A stretch of 64,000 nucleotides of DNA from Serinus canaria (GCF_022539315.1 NC_066316.1:99814179-99878178); one strand, 5' to 3'. Positions 1-15,100 are shown, counted from the stretch's first letter. The notes: a model not told the origin generated them from the letters alone. Made by a program: numbers and translations.

Positions 1-3000
1 CCTGTAAGAAGAGAGTGAACTACATCTTCATAAGGCAATTAATGAGGAATCTTTTTTCTTTAAGTATCCCAAAAAATAATGCTGTACTCTGAAGTAGCTG
101 GCCAGGCTGCATTTCATTACAGAGCTGTCTGCATCACTTGAGTACCTATGCAGGCAATCTGCCCTAAAGCCAGACTCCTTTGGGTCTGTTTATTCATTCT
201 GAGTTAAAATGAAAACAACAGTATTGAGCAAGACTTTTCCTGTCATGCTTTAGAGATGAACTTTTCTCAAATTGTGCAAGGGAAGTATCCCATTTAACTG
301 TCCTAGAACATTTTGTAAGGTTATGGGATCTCTTGTGCTTGCCTGTTATGATTTGCAACCTACTGTGGCACTCAAAGGCCTTCACCTGAAGTTATTTCTG
401 GTTCTAAACATTTTCTAATCTTTGCAGACCAGTTCACAGTGTCATAAGAATAAAATGGTCGGATGGAGTCTTTGTTGCTTGGTTCTCATTTATGCAGCAC
501 AGAAGGGGCTGTGTGACTCTCCAAGGGGACCTCACTGTGTAGAGAAGTGCTGAGCTGTACAGTCAGAGCCTGGGGTTCTCTTTCCCTGGAGGCTCATGAA
601 GACAAGCAGGTTTCCTTCATACAGCTATCCATCCTCTGCTGGAAGCTGTCTCATATCTATTTGGCTGGGTGCCACATGTCCCACTGCACCTTGTTGGCCA
701 CACAAACACCTCTGGAAAGAGTATTCCTACTTTCAGGCCAAGCCCTAGGTCTTTTCTCCAGGTTTATGGCACACATTCAAAATCTGATTTCTGAGACGTA
801 TGTATAAAATCTACATGTTTATCCATGGGGGAAAAAGAGTAATCTATTTTGGTTTGAAATACAAGTGTCAAAATGATACTGGTGTTAAAGCACAAGAAGA
901 GGGAAAGTGAAAAATTGTCACCTTTTCTAAGTATGCTTCCTTTACTAGACAAAACAGGTATTTTGTCTTTCATGTGGTTTATGATGTTCTTGGCCATCAA
1001 GATCAGTCATGTCTCCTTGAATCTCAGACTAACATACAAGACATTAAGAAAATAAAAAAAACCCTTCTTTATTATTTTTTTTCCCTAGAGAGTTATGTGA
1101 AGGTTGTAGAAGCGTCAGTCTTTGGACTTTTTAGAATTTTGGGACAACAATATTCTTCAGTCTTAAGAAACTTCCTTACAGGTTCACACTTGTTTGTGCT
1201 TAATGTTTCTCAAATACAAGTAATACTGAAAAGATCCTGTGTCCTGTCCATTTTTCATATGGATTTTCACAAAAATACCTAAAAGCTGGAAAATCTGGAC
1301 ATTGTTACAGTACCACATGCTGAAATTTTCAGGCTGCACAGAGCAATCTTCTTTTAATACAGCAGTTAAGATTTTGTGTGTATAATATCAGATACCCATA
1401 GTTTTTTTGACATATGTAGAGTTATACCACTTCATACTACCTAATAACCTGGGCCAGTTTCTTTTGCCAGTGACTGCTGACAAAATTCAGAAGAAATCCC
1501 TATTCACACACATGATTGCACCTAAGGAGTGACAAATGAATGCAGCATTACAGGATGGTAAAAGGTGATCTGTGCTCTGCACAAGGGCTGTGCACACTGA
1601 TTTAGGACTTGAGACTTCAGTGTGTGGCTTCAAAAACACTGGTGCTCAAAGGACACTTCCTTTCTTTTGAAGTATCCTATTGTTGCAAGGGAAAAAAATC
1701 ACATCCTGCAATACCTACAAAGAGCCTGGCTTTATCATTCACTGCTCACGTCAAGTTGTGTCTTATGTAAGAAGTTCCATTCACTTCTGTTTAAATACTG
1801 ATGTAAGGGCAGATTACCCAAAGCAAGCAAGGTTTGCAAGAGCAGACCATAAAAACACACACACGCAAGGAAGAATTTTACAGAGGCCAAGAGCTTGGTA
1901 TTCACAGCTGGCTCTGTTCTTGAGAGTAGTTTAAGGGGAAGAAAAGGTGTTCTCTTAACAACAAGTTTACCCTTAAAATGACCATAAATTACAAAAAGCT
2001 CTGGCTCTGTGTATGGAATGTGAATTCATATTTACAATAGAATCGAGGGATAGGAAAATTTTAAACATATTTGGGAACAAAAGGAGAGAAAAAAAGGAAA
2101 AGCTTCAGGGTGGAGCTTTAGATTTTTAGGCATTCTTGAAAATATTGGAAATGGCAGTTTGGAGATTTTTTTTAAGCTAAGGGATCATGGCTTTCCTTGG
2201 AACAGAGACTTTATAAATTCCTTTTTGACTGTCATCTGCAAATCATTTGACTGCTGGTAAACAGAACCTGCTATTTGTTCTGATAACAGAGGGAAAGCTG
2301 GAAATAAGGAATTCCACCCTTAAAGCTGTTAAGGTAGGTCTAAAATTGATATGTATTGGATCAAAGGGTGGAATATTTTCCAGATGATCCTCTGTTTCTT
2401 CTGAGAAAAAGAAAAAACTGAAGAACACCAACCCAAAAGTAATTTCCAAGGTGTTAGATTTCAGTTGCTGAGCATGGGGATTTAATTTACAATTTTGTGT
2501 CCTGCTAGGATGAAACCTAAATTTGACAGTAAAATCCACTTTATCTTCTTCCTAGTTCTTTTACTACAAATTAAAAATTACAGTCCATCAATAGCTATAG
2601 AGTTCTTAGAAGGAAAAATCAGATAAGCATTACTAATGGAAATTATTTTTCTATAATCTTTATTTTACAACATCGTTATGTATCAAAATAATTGGCCAGA
2701 GGAGCTTTCTAATTTGAATGAATCCTTAAATTTTATTGTTGGACAAAGTGGAAGCTTTTAGTATAGTAGCTAATTAATTATTAGTCATTACAGCCATGGA
2801 AAATAAATAGGAATGTCAACACAAATCAGCCTCCACTTAAATTTCAGTACATGCAAGCCACAGAGGGACATGCTTCTGGCATTTCATCTTCAGCCCCCTA
2901 AGAATTTATTGTAAATATGGTGAGCTCATTGGCCTGGGTAAAGTGAAGGCTGTGCTCTCAGATGCATTCCTAGGAAGCACTGACCACTTAAAACCAACAA

Positions 3001-5814
3001 AACCACCACCATTGCCACTGCCATTAAATTTTCTTACGTTTCAGTAAAACAAGACAAGGATGGGATTACGACAGAAAAGGAACTGTGTTCCTTCTGTGTA
3101 GCACCTCTGTGCCTGACTTAGACATAGCTTTTTACAGGAAAGCTTCTATCAGCATCAGTGTTTTCAGTTTAGGATTTGGTGATGTCAGGAAACACTGGTC
3201 ACAGCCTAGGATGGCTTGTGCCCCCTGGTTGTGTAACACGAGGAGGGAAGATGTGCAGCATGTACAGTTTTATGTTCCCTCTGGTCCTTGCTCTACTGTG
3301 GGGCTACTTCTGCTCTACTGCAGAAGTTTCTTCATGGGTGCTTGGCAGGTTTGTTTTTTAAATTAAAAAATAAGATTCTGGCTTGCACATTCAACCTCTA
3401 CAGGTGGCTGATTACGATCAATAAATTTTCTGTTGTGGCTCCATGTAAAAGTCCATGTTTTACAGTCTCCCTCCTTGTCCTTTTCCCTGATATCCTTGTC
3501 TCCAGTCTGTCTCTCTGTCCCTCATAAGAACATATCTTCCCATGCAGCAGTTTCTTTTTTTACAGGGTTTGGCTCCAGCACAAGAGAGTACCAAAAGCAC
3601 AGGAAAGGGAGCTGCCCTGTTTCCTGGAGAGAAGCTTGACTTTTCTCAAAGACAACATGGCATGGCATGTTTCTGATGGATTTTTGCAGGAGCAATGAAG
3701 GAGATATATCTTATAAAAGACTTTTTTTCCCCATATATTTTCAAAACTGTGCACTGAAATTTTTCAAAGAAAATGTCAACTGAAATTTTAGGGTGTAGGT
3801 CAAGTGCAATATCCTGTCCACTATTATTTTTGGAAGGGTACTCATAGATTTTTTTTATTTTATTTTCTGAAATCATACATAAATCCTCATGTACTACAGT
3901 GAAATTTTTAAAATCACACAGACTGCTGTGAAAATAGTTAATCAGGAATAAAGACAAACTAAAATCTTTAGAGTGCAATTGTTGTTGAACTGTTGATTTA
4001 TCTTCTACTATTCAGAAGAGAGCCTTCTGTAAATGACCTCGTATCTAATTATGTAAACAAAATAATCAAAGAAACCCTACCTCATCCTAAATATCTAATA
4101 AACATTTGGCATTGCAGAACGCAATATATTGTGAATTCAGAGCACAAACAGACTTTTCAAGATAAGGTTCTATCATTTATTCTGGTAAGTTCACTCTTCA
4201 CTGAAAACAAGGGAAAAAAACAAATTAAGCACTTTAATAACCAGCCAGCAGGAAATACAGAAATAAATCGAAATTGATGGCAATGCTCTGTGACTATATG
4301 GCTTCCTTTGCAGAGAGTATCTCAGCCTGCAAATTCTCCAAACTCATTCGTATGGAATCCTAAATTCCAGTAAAATTTCCCAGTCCCATTTTGCTTGACC
4401 TTCTGCTATTGTTGACCTACTGTACAGCTCATCTCAGGGCTAGCTCTCAGCCAGCTATAAGTGGAACAGATATTCTTCAAGTCTGTTACATGCAATGCCA
4501 CCTTTTCCAATTTTAAGTTGAAGCTGTCAGTACAGACAGATGAGGATCTGTAGTTTCAAAATAAGTACAGGGCATACTCTTTCTCCTTATTCTTCTCAAG
4601 GGGGTAACAGTTATTTTCATAGTTATTCCCAGGAGTCCATTAGTAAATCTGAATATCTCTGTGTTGGGGTCATAGGAAAGATTCAAACTGAGATTCTTTG
4701 CATATGTGTCACTTGTAAGATCCAGTCTCTTTCCAGAAAAAAAAAGCCTAAAAAATTAACGAGTATTAAAGGCAATATTTCAGGTTATTAGATGTTGCTG
4801 TAACACAGCATGTTACCCCAGCATTCGTTATCTGAATAAAGAAAAGACCTACTCATTTTCCAAGTGCTGTGGATATTGCTGGAGCTGTATTCTGTGTTTC
4901 TTCATATTGTGTTGAAGGAGTTTGCTGTGTCTCGTCCCATCAGAAATCCACATTAGTGCACTGCCCACCCCAGGGCTGATAGTGCTGCCTACAGTGGTGA
5001 TATCATTCCATTCTCACTCTCAGTCTCCTGATGCTCTCAGTATTCACTCACATTCTCTCTAAAGTCTATTAAACCTTTTAACGAACACATCCTGATTTGC
5101 CGAGGACTTCAAATAATGGATTTCTGCTCAAATCTCTGGCCATGTGATTCAAATTTGAGCTTGGTCTTTTGAGGCAAATATAGCCCTTTTCTTTTCCTCT
5201 TAAATTGGTGATGTTATTTTCAGACAACATTGTGTTCTACAGTGCATTTACATTAAAGAGAAATATTCATCCAATGATGGGAATCTCGTGTGATAGTAAA
5301 CATTGTACAAATTGTTGCAGTTATTTTGAATGCAGTGCTCTCTGTATAATCAGTAAATACAGTTTCCAAATGTGACTTCTTTTTAAACTCCAGTATGGCA
5401 ATGATTATCCAGGCTCTTTTTCCCACTTTAGAAAATTTTCTGAGTCTCAAACAGGCTAGCAGTTTCTTAGTATTTGATTTACTGTCCTCATTACTGTATG
5501 GCATGTGGCAGTTTCCTCTCTTCTCATCACAAGCATTTAGAAGGATTGAGTACAGAAAAATTGCTTTTCTAGAATACTAATGGTGATAAAAACCACTGAT
5601 GTTTTATTAAACATTTTTTTTCTAGCAGGTTTTCACATTCAGACATTGAGAATAAATCACATAAAATTAACAAATTGCAGTTGAGAGTTTATTTCAATCA
5701 ATCATGATTTACAAAGGGAGCTCTAAAAAAATCTAAAATAATATTTTGCAGCTGTCACTTTATGTCCTTCTGAAAAATGAAGCTCTGACTACAGGCTTCT
5801 GCAAGGCCAGCCAC

Positions 5815-5826
5815 TGTGTGTGTGTG
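5815..5826 (+). repeat. Short (TG)6 microsatellite
   Basis: Six uninterrupted TG units run directly into a GT-rich stretch (gggcgtggtgggtttgtg). It is too short to be notable, but it is a possible polymorphic site. Confidence 0.8.
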
Positions 5827-7939
5827 GGCGTGGTGGGTTTGTGCACACAAGCACATGCTTGGTCTGTTTGAGTTCTCCCTTATATCAGTTTTACCTCCTG
5901 CACTGGACTGGCTGCTGATTGACTATGAGGTGTTACAGAGGGAGGTACATTTTAGTAGTAGATGAAGCTTTCTGAAAGATCATCCAAACTCCTGTGTGGA
6001 AAAACACATTTGGCATATACAGTACCTTGCCAACCTGCAGCCACATATTGCATCTGGCTGATTGGGGTTCATGTTTTGTTATATCATATCATTTAAGGCC
6101 AGTGAGCCTCACTTTTATCTGCAGAAATATAATTATTTTCTCTTCTGAATAGCTCCCTTTTGGTTCCTGGCTTGTTTCTTTCTCCTGAAGCACTGGAGGG
6201 GAAGCTGAACAGGCAAGAGGATGTAATGGATATAAAGAGAACCCCATGGATGTGAATATTAGGATTTTTGGAGACTGCACATGAGACACTAAATTGCAGA
6301 GAGGTGATGAGTCTCTGGAGCACCTCAAGGCCACAAGAGATGGTGCCAGGCTTGGACAGGCTCAAGGTCATACAGAGGAGAGGGTTCAAGTAGCTACAAC
6401 TATGGGCACAGAAAGGTCAAAGAAATGTTAATTTATCTTTGAGGAAACTAATCATGTACACAGAGCCAAACAAGAGGGCTATTTAAGAGGGCTATTTTGC
6501 TGGCTATAAACCCAGCAAAAATGAGTTTGAAGATATTAAAGTTAGGCAGACATGGACAGGCCAATCCCCACTGACACTCTTGGAAGACTAGAAACCTCAT
6601 ATTTCTGGCAAAAGCCAGAAATTTTCCAGAAAGCCAAATTTTCAAGTTGTGGGATTTTCCTCTAGGCAAGAAAGCAAGTTAGAAAGAACCACCACACTGT
6701 CATACTCAATTTTGAAGAACAGTGAATGAAACAGTTATTTTTAAGAAGCAGAAGAAATAGAAAGAGCCAAGCAGTATTATCCAAATATTCCAGGATTCTC
6801 AAAGCCCTTTCGTTCCTTAGTTAACATCTGTGATATCCTGGAGGGACTAGCAATTATTTATTTTCATTATTTTCTAATTATTGCATCCAAGATAATTAGC
6901 TGATTTACCTAAGAGAACTCTATTTAAAGCTTTTTTGTCTAGACTCCTGCTGTATTCAGTGAGGAAAGACAGGTCAATTGCCCTTACTGCCTCTCTTCAC
7001 TGATAGGGAGAGTTTAGAGGAACAGTTTTGAGTAACTGTCCAACTTTCTCATGCAGAAAACCCATTGAAAGAAATTTCATCCATACTAATCAGTGAAGTG
7101 TAAAACGCTGACAGGGAAGGTAAGGAAACATGCTGAAAATAAGGTTGTAGAATACAGGTACCATTGTTCAAGTAAAAAAACCCAAACTAATAAATTATTT
7201 TCTAATGCAGATTAAAGAAAAACCAGAATAATTTCAATTCAATTAATAAGCAAAAAATAATATAAGAGGTAAAAATAATTATAAACACCAGAAAGAAATT
7301 GAGACTCACTGTTTGGCTTGGCTGTCTAAAATTTAGAGAAATCTTTGCCTTGGATCAAACCCTGCTCTTAACTGTATTCATATAACATTACTAAAGTTAA
7401 GAGCACTACATAGGTGTGAAAACAGAATATGAATCTCATGAAGTGAGGTGTGAGATCAAATCCTTTCATTACCTAAAAACTCATATGATGGGAATAAAAC
7501 AGATTTTAACTATGTAACTTTCAAAATTCTTGCAAAATCTGGAACATGTCTGTTTTCAAGGGTTATGCAATGTTTACTTATTGGTAAAAAAAAGGAAAAA
7601 ATGCATGCTGAAATTCTCAAAGTTTCAATCTGCAAACAGCCTTATTGCATTTGGCAAAGGCTGTATTTAACTGTTTGAAATAGAGTGTGCATCCTTCTGT
7701 TCTTGCATATGGAAAGGGCAGAACTGGGGAATGGAGCTGCTCATCCTGGCTGAGACTCTTTGGATTGCCAAGTGCAGGAGCATCCTCTCTAGCAATTTTT
7801 ATTTATAAGGAAAAGTGATTCATTGCTAGACTAGGCTCTGTTCTTTCCAATGGGCTCTTTTCAAGGAGCTTGGGTAAATTTACTAGGAGCAGGTTTGAGC
7901 CTTTGGCTTTACTGGCAGGCTGTGGTCCTTTATGTTTTA

Positions 7940-7984
7940 CATACGTATACATATATATTCACACATATATATATCTATATGTAA
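7940..7984. repeat. TA-rich simple repeat
   Basis: The stretch consists of alternating TA and CA dinucleotides (catacgtatacatatatatt, then acacatatatatatctatat). It is an imperfect TA/CA microsatellite with no coding content. Confidence 0.75.
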
Positions 7985-9043
7985 CTTTCCCATTTTTAAT
8001 CTTCAAAATGTAGCAGTTCTCCTTTAAATGCTGGGATCCTGCTACCCATAACTATGGTTACCGTTCCCAAATCATGACCCATTTTACTTTTATAGACTTA
8101 ATAACATCAGCAAATAACTCTGTCCTGGGTAGTATCAAACAGAATACAACATGCTAATATTAGCTGGGCTCTAATGGATACCTAAACAATAACAGGAACT
8201 ATTCTTGTTTAATGAATCTACAGGTCCTAGTCTTGTCCTTCATGAGACGAGAAATGAAAGAAAAAATTATTTATTCAAACTAGGATGACAAGATTATTAC
8301 AGATAACAAAATCTACAACTCAGGTTAGTAAAAGATTACCATAAAGACTTCTTTTTCCTTAGGTATTATTTCTTCATGAAAAAAAACCTAAAAACTCTTC
8401 AAAACTTTTATGAATATTAACCAAAAATATTTTTTAAAAATTATTGTACGGCGGTGACAAAGCAACAAGATATTTATATGAAAATGGTACACAACATTCC
8501 CAGACTAGAGATGCACTAGATACTGAGCAGGAAAACAAGCAGTTGCTATCATATACTACCACATATTTCACTTTTATAATTACTTTCACCAGGAGATTTG
8601 ATGATTTGTGTCAAATAAAATTCACTTAACTGTGAAGTGATAAATTAGACCCTTTCTCCATGTGTTTCCATTTCCTTTTGCAGCCACAGAAGAAGCAGCA
8701 GGGTAGTTTGTAGATCAGTGATGTGCAGTACTGAGGCTCAAGTTATCAGACATAACCAGCCCACTTTCTGCTGTTGAATGGTAGCACATTGAGTGTCTCC
8801 TGCTTCATCCTGCCCATGCCTTCCTCTCTTTTTTAGTGTGTGCTGTCAATGGGCACCATGTAGAACACATGGTTTGCAGGAAGGGACCCTGATTTGTCTG
8901 GGAGTCATCTCCATTGAGCAGCATCCTGTGCTGTGGAGCACTGGATGACTTGTTTGATGAGGTGGTAAAGGGTGACAAAGAAATTTTTCACTTCAAAACT
9001 CACATTTTATGATGGTAGCACCCTGTTGGGTTTTTTCTCTACA

Positions 9044-9092
9044 GTATTTATATAATAATTCAATTAATATTATATAACAATATATTATATAT
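9044..9092. repeat. AT-only low-complexity stretch
   Basis: Nearly 50 bases are almost entirely A and T, with repeated 'atatta' and 'tataat' words. It is easily melted DNA and holds no gene. Confidence 0.7.
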
Positions 9093-9254
9093 AATCATAG
9101 CTTTTTGGGGAAGAAAGTGGTTAAGCAAACACACAGAGTAAAGTGCACTAGAGACCCTTATGTTTTACTTGAAATGGACATATAGTCACTTCTAGATTAT
9201 TGGTGCAGTAGGGGATGTGTTTGTGTTATCATAGTGGTGGAAGGGACTAGGTTG

Positions 9255-9269
9255 TTTTTTTTTTTTTTT
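9255..9269 (+). repeat. Poly-T run (T15)
   Basis: This is a pure run of 15 T. It is not linked to a recognisable retroposon end, so I treat it as a simple homopolymer. Confidence 0.85.
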
Positions 9270-10140
9270 AATCTGCCCACATGCTCCTAAAATTTGTTGG
9301 GGGTCCAACATTCCTGCTTCATTAGCTTCAGTGCCTGATTTACCACATATTTTCCCAGTTTGCATCACTTTCTCTTTTCAGTAGGTGCACTTTCATTTCA
9401 GTGCCACAGTTGTCATAATCCTCACTGTTCACTTGTGTACACCTCAGGAACTTTGCCAAGAGAGCCTGGGAGAATGTGTGCACACATAAGGGATGGATTA
9501 TATCGGGGTGCAAAGCTATTAAACCAAACATGCAATGTGACTGCTGCCAGCAGCGAGGTCTGGAAATGGGTTGATTAGAAGAAGCGCAACAGGAAGGTGA
9601 GTTTGAAACTGGTTTTACTGTAGCTGTGAGAATAGTGTTGCACATCTGCCCCACAGATGGCCAGAGATGGGAGATCATTTCTGAGCCTCAAGTATTTGTT
9701 GCTGTTTCAATTTAGGATCTATGGGGGCTTCAGATTGAAGTGTGATTGTAGCACATGCATCACATACCAAGCTAGTTTTTATCTGAAACTGCATACCAAA
9801 GATACAGCTGGCAAGTATTCAGGTTTGTCTGCAAGCACACTTGGCTCACAGAAAAAACAACATTCTGGGAAGGGCATTTTGTGCCATCCTTAGAGGAACA
9901 AAGCAGATGATCAGAAAATACAACTAGCACAGTTATACCTATATATATGCAAACCTGTATCTTAATTGAAGGCTAGATGTAGCTTTCTGTCAACACACAC
10001 TGTTGGTTTTCACTAACCTGAATTTATGTAGAATATCTTTCAAAGTGTAACAGTAGGACATTTATGTCTACGTTCAATGAACTGCAAAAAAACAAGGCAA
10101 AATATTTTTCTGCAATAGATTATTTTACAGAATTTTTTAA

Positions 10141-10206
10141 AAAATATACATAAAAATAAAATAAATAAAATAAATAAAATAAATAAATAAAGTAAATAGA
10201 GTAAAA
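10141..10206 (+). repeat. (AAAATAAAT)-type A/T simple repeat
   Basis: The tract is built from 'aaaataaata' and 'aaata' words in tandem and decays into 'aagtaaatagagtaaaa' at its right end. It is a degenerate AAAAT/AAAT microsatellite. No LINE body lies next to it, so it is not obviously a retroposon tail. Confidence 0.85.
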
Positions 10207-11670
10207 CACACCTAAAAATCTTTTAATTGTGGTATTTTTCGTATTAGAGTTTCAAGAGCAGATGTTAGGAACCATGATGGGCCAGGACACACTATACATA
10301 TTAGTGAAATAAGAGGTTGTCTTATCACACAGATGTCTTTTGGGAACAAGGGAGCACTTAATGCACTAAAACTTTGTGAAAGGGTAGGAGAGATAGTACT
10401 TGTAATTTCTACTGCTTTCCTGACAAATATATGTTTCATGGGTTTTTGCTTCAAAGCTACTTGAAAACAACTTAGTATTGATAGCCTCTTGTGAAACTAG
10501 GCATCAGAAGTATTTTGATGTTACAGATAATATGTGAGTTTTTTCTCTAAAACTATAATGCTGAAACTTAGGGCTTTTGCTCTCTTATCCTCATATGTCA
10601 TATGTAGGTACCTGACCAAAAAACCAAAACATTTAATCATATCAAAATTTCCTCTTGCTTTTCCGTCCATGGAACTACTGAAAACAATCTCTAAATATAA
10701 GAAGAGATAAGGAGTGAAGCAGACTTCAGAAAGTAACCAAAGAATCCCATGTCTCTTCTGAAAGGAGAATTCTATTTCAGGAATGGGTTAGAGAGAATTG
10801 TCATGGATAGATTACGTACATTTAATTTTTCCTCAAAGAAAGCAGATAGACTTCTGTATCTTTGAAGTCTCTTCTAATGCTACACAACTGTGATACCTTT
10901 GTTTTTATTTATGTTAAAGGGATTAAGGCTGATTTGGAGAGTATTATAGAGGATCTACAACAAAGAGCTCTTTCTCGGATGAATTAACAGCTTCCTTGCC
11001 CTAAGGGTCTTAGAGTTCAACTACAGACAAGACTACAGAGGTGAGGAAAGCATAAAAAGAAAAGATCATAAAAATAATCACAGCACTACATTTGGCTTTT
11101 CATTAGCATGTTTTTAACATTTTTTCTGATCTCCTTTAAGGCCATCTCTCATTTTCCTAAAATAAGTGACAGCTAATACAAGCGAATTGTTACAAACACA
11201 CCAAGGTTAGTGATCATTCTCCTTCCCTTTGCATCAACATTTCCTAACTCTGAGCAAACTGGTGAGTAGATGCTGTCCCCTTCATGAATCTCACATTTTT
11301 GTTTTATAGTTACCATTGCATCAGTGTCACTACACAATTGCTAATGCAGATTGTAGCTGCATTATGGGAGAGACCATATTTTAAACACCACTTTTAATAA
11401 CTGAAATTCAGAGCTGGCCTTTCATTTTGATCTAGTACTGTAGACATGTCATCAGTCTCTGGCCTACGGGCAACAGTGCTGAGCAGGAAATGAACTACCG
11501 TCAACATGAAACTTTTTTTTAATATTCTCCCCCTAAGCTAATGGGACATGGAAAAAGCAAAATAAAGTCTTGCAAGAAAAATCAAAACAATTGGTTGTCT
11601 GTGTAGTACAAAACAGAAATTACTATGGGTCAGGTATTATTATAGAAAGACTTTTGCTGGCAGAGTAGGA

Positions 11671-11723
11671 CAGAATATCATGATTTGGAAGAGACCCACA
11701 AGGATCATTGAGTCCAACTCCTG
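11671..11723 (-). mobile_element. CR1 LINE 3'-end fragment
   Basis: On the plus strand the segment reads as an inverted CR1 3' end: a decayed tail (agaatatcatgattt), then 'ggaagagacccacaagg', then 'atcattgagtccaactcctg'. These words match the avian CR1 3' terminal region from memory. Only about 50 bases are recognisable, so it is a severely 5'-truncated copy, the usual outcome of CR1 insertion in birds. The subfamily cannot be assigned. The sequence to its right, up to about 11.8 kb, may be further CR1 but is too diverged for me to claim. Confidence 0.7.
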
Positions 11724-12118
11724 CATTATTAATGTTCTGTAGAGAAATGCTGGGCCAAGAAATGACTGTAGAATCCTGTGATTCCAAAGAGAAAACACAA
11801 TTGCTGCTGCCCCAGACCCGTGTCACTGGAGGACAGGAATGTTGGACTGGAGTTGGTGCCTTCAGCCTGGCATGAATTGGAGGAAAAATATATAGTGCAA
11901 TATAGGTACAGGGAGTTTCAAGGAGCTCTTCAGGAAAATGAAGGGTTAACAGCCCAGGAAGCTGTAGAGAGGCTTTTGAGCTCAGGTTTTGGTTTTAGAT
12001 AGTTACTCAAAGTGTTTGTCCTATCTTGCTGTCATGGGATCCATTTTGCTATTTTTAAGTTACTCTTCACTGACAATATGTGAGAATCTGCATTCTGTGG
12101 GAGGCTGAGTGTGCCTCC

Positions 12119-12148
12119 TATGTTGGTATGATCTATGTTGGTATGATC
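12119..12148 (+). repeat. Two-copy 15-bp tandem duplication
   Basis: The unit tatgttggtatgatc occurs twice, exactly and back to back. It is probably a replication-slippage duplication. Confidence 0.9.
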
Positions 12149-15100
12149 TGGAGATCTGCTCTCTCTCCATAACTTTTACAAATCCTTTGTGTATTGAAGG
12201 AAAGTAGGCTGAACTTCAACGATGCCTGTGCACCCAACTCTTCCAGAAAGCAGCAATGTGATAATAAGGTGAATTTATTTAAATTATTCTCAAATGTTAA
12301 GAAAGCTACAGTTGCAGTATAACACAGTCAAGATGAACCTTTGTACTCTCTGTCCTGTGCTAGTTTAGGCATTGAGCTATTATGATTCAATGAGTTGAGG
12401 CATGAGATTTTTAATGAATTTTAAATTAAAAATACATTTCCCTATGTATATGAATAAACAGTTGCTTTGACAAATTATATTATGAGTTCCACGTGGCATT
12501 ACTAAAATAGTCCCACCAATCCTTTTTCCTCTCATAGTCTCTTGAAATGCAGGAACACCTTATATTTTTGCTGTCATCTTAATGGTAGATATTATTATAG
12601 GGGAAAAAGAGCTAATATCAGCTGCTTTTAATTTAGGCAGGATTTCTTTTACATTAAGACAGAGAATTTTTCTTCTATAACCATTTTGACTGGAAGTCAT
12701 AGGACCTTTGCCAAGAAGTTTCAATTATGCTTTTAAACTATAAATCCTAGGAGTCTTGAAATTACAGGGTGTGGGTAGTGATATGTTAAATGTTTTACAA
12801 GTGAAGAGAAATTAGTGCTTTTTGGCTTATCCTGAGTGCTGTTAAGAAACAAAACTGTTCTTTTGTTGAAGGTAAAAGTAGTTCCTTCCAAAGAAGTCTG
12901 TTAATACTTGAAAGCATTTTCATATAGTTCTGTGAAAATGACACACAAATAACTTCAGAATGTCGAAAATAAAGCCAGCCACAGAGCCTCACCCAGGCCA
13001 CGTTCAGCAGGAGGACATGGTGTAAACACAAAGTAAAATGTTTTGGCTGCTAGAGAAACCGTGGGATTATTTGGGGTGTGTATTAGCTCTACCCACCTCA
13101 CAAGTTTCCCATGTGGTATTTGGGTGGGGGAAATGAAAAACTACCCCCATGTCAGGTATGAAGCTATTTCCTTTTTCAGTTTGAGTTTTCATACATTGAG
13201 GTTAAATGTATGCCTCGGTCGTTTGGGTGGAGGACACAAACAGCTGCAGCCTGAAGAAGAGGGTATTTCAGTTGGGCCAGGAAAGATTTCTCCACACCTT
13301 GGACTTGCTCATAATCAACACGAATTGGGACAAAAGATGCTATATCAAGAGATAGTATAAAAGACTATTCATAAAGCCTTCCTTCAAGTGAGGCAAGTTT
13401 CACTGCAATCCTGCTGTCACAGATATTGTCTTTGTTAGTGATCAATAGCAAAATCAATCCTGCATGAAACAAGTGTGATCCAGCTTGGCTGTGATCAGAT
13501 GACTCCACTTCTATCATATTGGCCAGACTACACAGGAACAGACTTTGTTTTGGCATGTATTTTTCCAAAGACAGGAGAACAAAAAACATCAGCTCTGGTA
13601 CCAAATAAAATGGTGAAGATGAGCAATACCTACTCCAGTAAAAAATACTTGTAAAAATTCAACCCTTCAGTAATTTTTGGGGAAGAAAAAAAAAAAGAAA
13701 AAAAAAGTGAGCCAGCTGAATAAAATAATATAGAATCAGCCTTTTACAACATATGACTTGAATGTTTTGGACTGGTATCCGAAGCCCTAAAGGTGACATT
13801 TTCTGCCTTATATACCTATAGCCTCAAGTAATAAAACACACAGGGTTCCTAAAGTCCCCTGTTATGGGTACCTAAATCTGTGCACTTCAGAATAAGTGAA
13901 AAACTTGCAGGCAAACATAATAAGAGTCATACTCAGGGCTGCTATTGACACTTGCTAAAAATCTTTCAGGTGCTTTAGTCCTTGAGGCAGTCAGTGAGTT
14001 TATATTACATTTCCTCCTTTCACAACTGAAGTAGGGCTCAAAACATAAATGGGTAAAAATGAGACCTAACTCTTCATTTTGCTATGCTTTTTCTAAAAAA
14101 TTGTGTTGAATTGTTGCTTTTTCTTTAATTAGCATTAGCAATAATAAACAGTTAATTCTTTTCTAACCAAAGCTTCAGCCTTTGGAGTACTGTAAGGAAT
14201 CAAAGGCAGTTCACTTTTCCCAAGCAAATTACTGTAGCCTTTAATCTATGGGAAGCAGGGAATAAGTTCCTGTTGCACTTCTGAATGCTGAACATAAGAT
14301 GGTCTGCAACTGGGGTTCTTAATCACAACTGCAAAATTATAAATCAACAACAACTTTTATTTCAGTCGTGGCCTAATTATATTCAGTGCACAGTAGACTG
14401 CCATGCTGACATTGGAAGAGCTGATGAATGGCAATATAATCACCTTTTTCCATCAAATCTGAACTACTGTGCTCAGTTCAGGAGTAACTTGGAGAAATTT
14501 TAAGCATCTGCGATAAACAGGAGATGAAGTCTAACAGTAGTTTAACAGTCTTTCCTCTGAAGCCTGTGATTCTAGAAGACCTTGTGAGTAAAGAAGATGT
14601 GAAATGGATTCCCCTTAGCTTCATGCTGTGTTTGTCTTTAAGGTTTGTGTTTTATTCAAGATGATGTGTGGCAATTATTCACAGAACTTAAGAGAATTTA
14701 GCTGGATATGATTAGATTTATCTGTAAGGCTCACACAGCCATTCCAGACATTTCTAAAACTTCCATGAAGCAAAAGGGAACTGGAAATGCACCACCCATG
14801 AACTGAATGTAAACTGTGTCCAAGAGCAAAGCTCATGATCAGAAGTTGCTCTTATAAATTTGACCTTACCTTCTTTCCGCTCCCTCTCCCCAAGGTCATT
14901 CAGAATTATATTTCAGTGATTCATGTTTCCTAAATTTCCGTTCAGTAGGGCATGTTTTGCTATCTTGCTCTTGACATTTCACAATAATTCAGCAGGATAT
15001 AACAGCTATTACAAAACCTGACGAATGAAATTTTTAAGGTAATCTGAGAGATTTCTTTAAGCAGCAAAGATTCTGATCTTGCAATTTGTTTGACATTGAT

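Larger units (their letters stand above)
1..11670. other. Unique AT-rich non-coding DNA, no gene recognised
   Basis: Both strands carry only short open frames (at most about 110 codons), which is what chance gives at this base composition, and none reads as a family I know. Runs of A or T are frequent. The only structured items I could support are the small simple repeats listed separately at 5.8, 7.9, 9.05, 9.25 and 10.14 kb. Enhancers or non-coding RNA exons could be present, but the sequence alone does not show them. Confidence 0.6.
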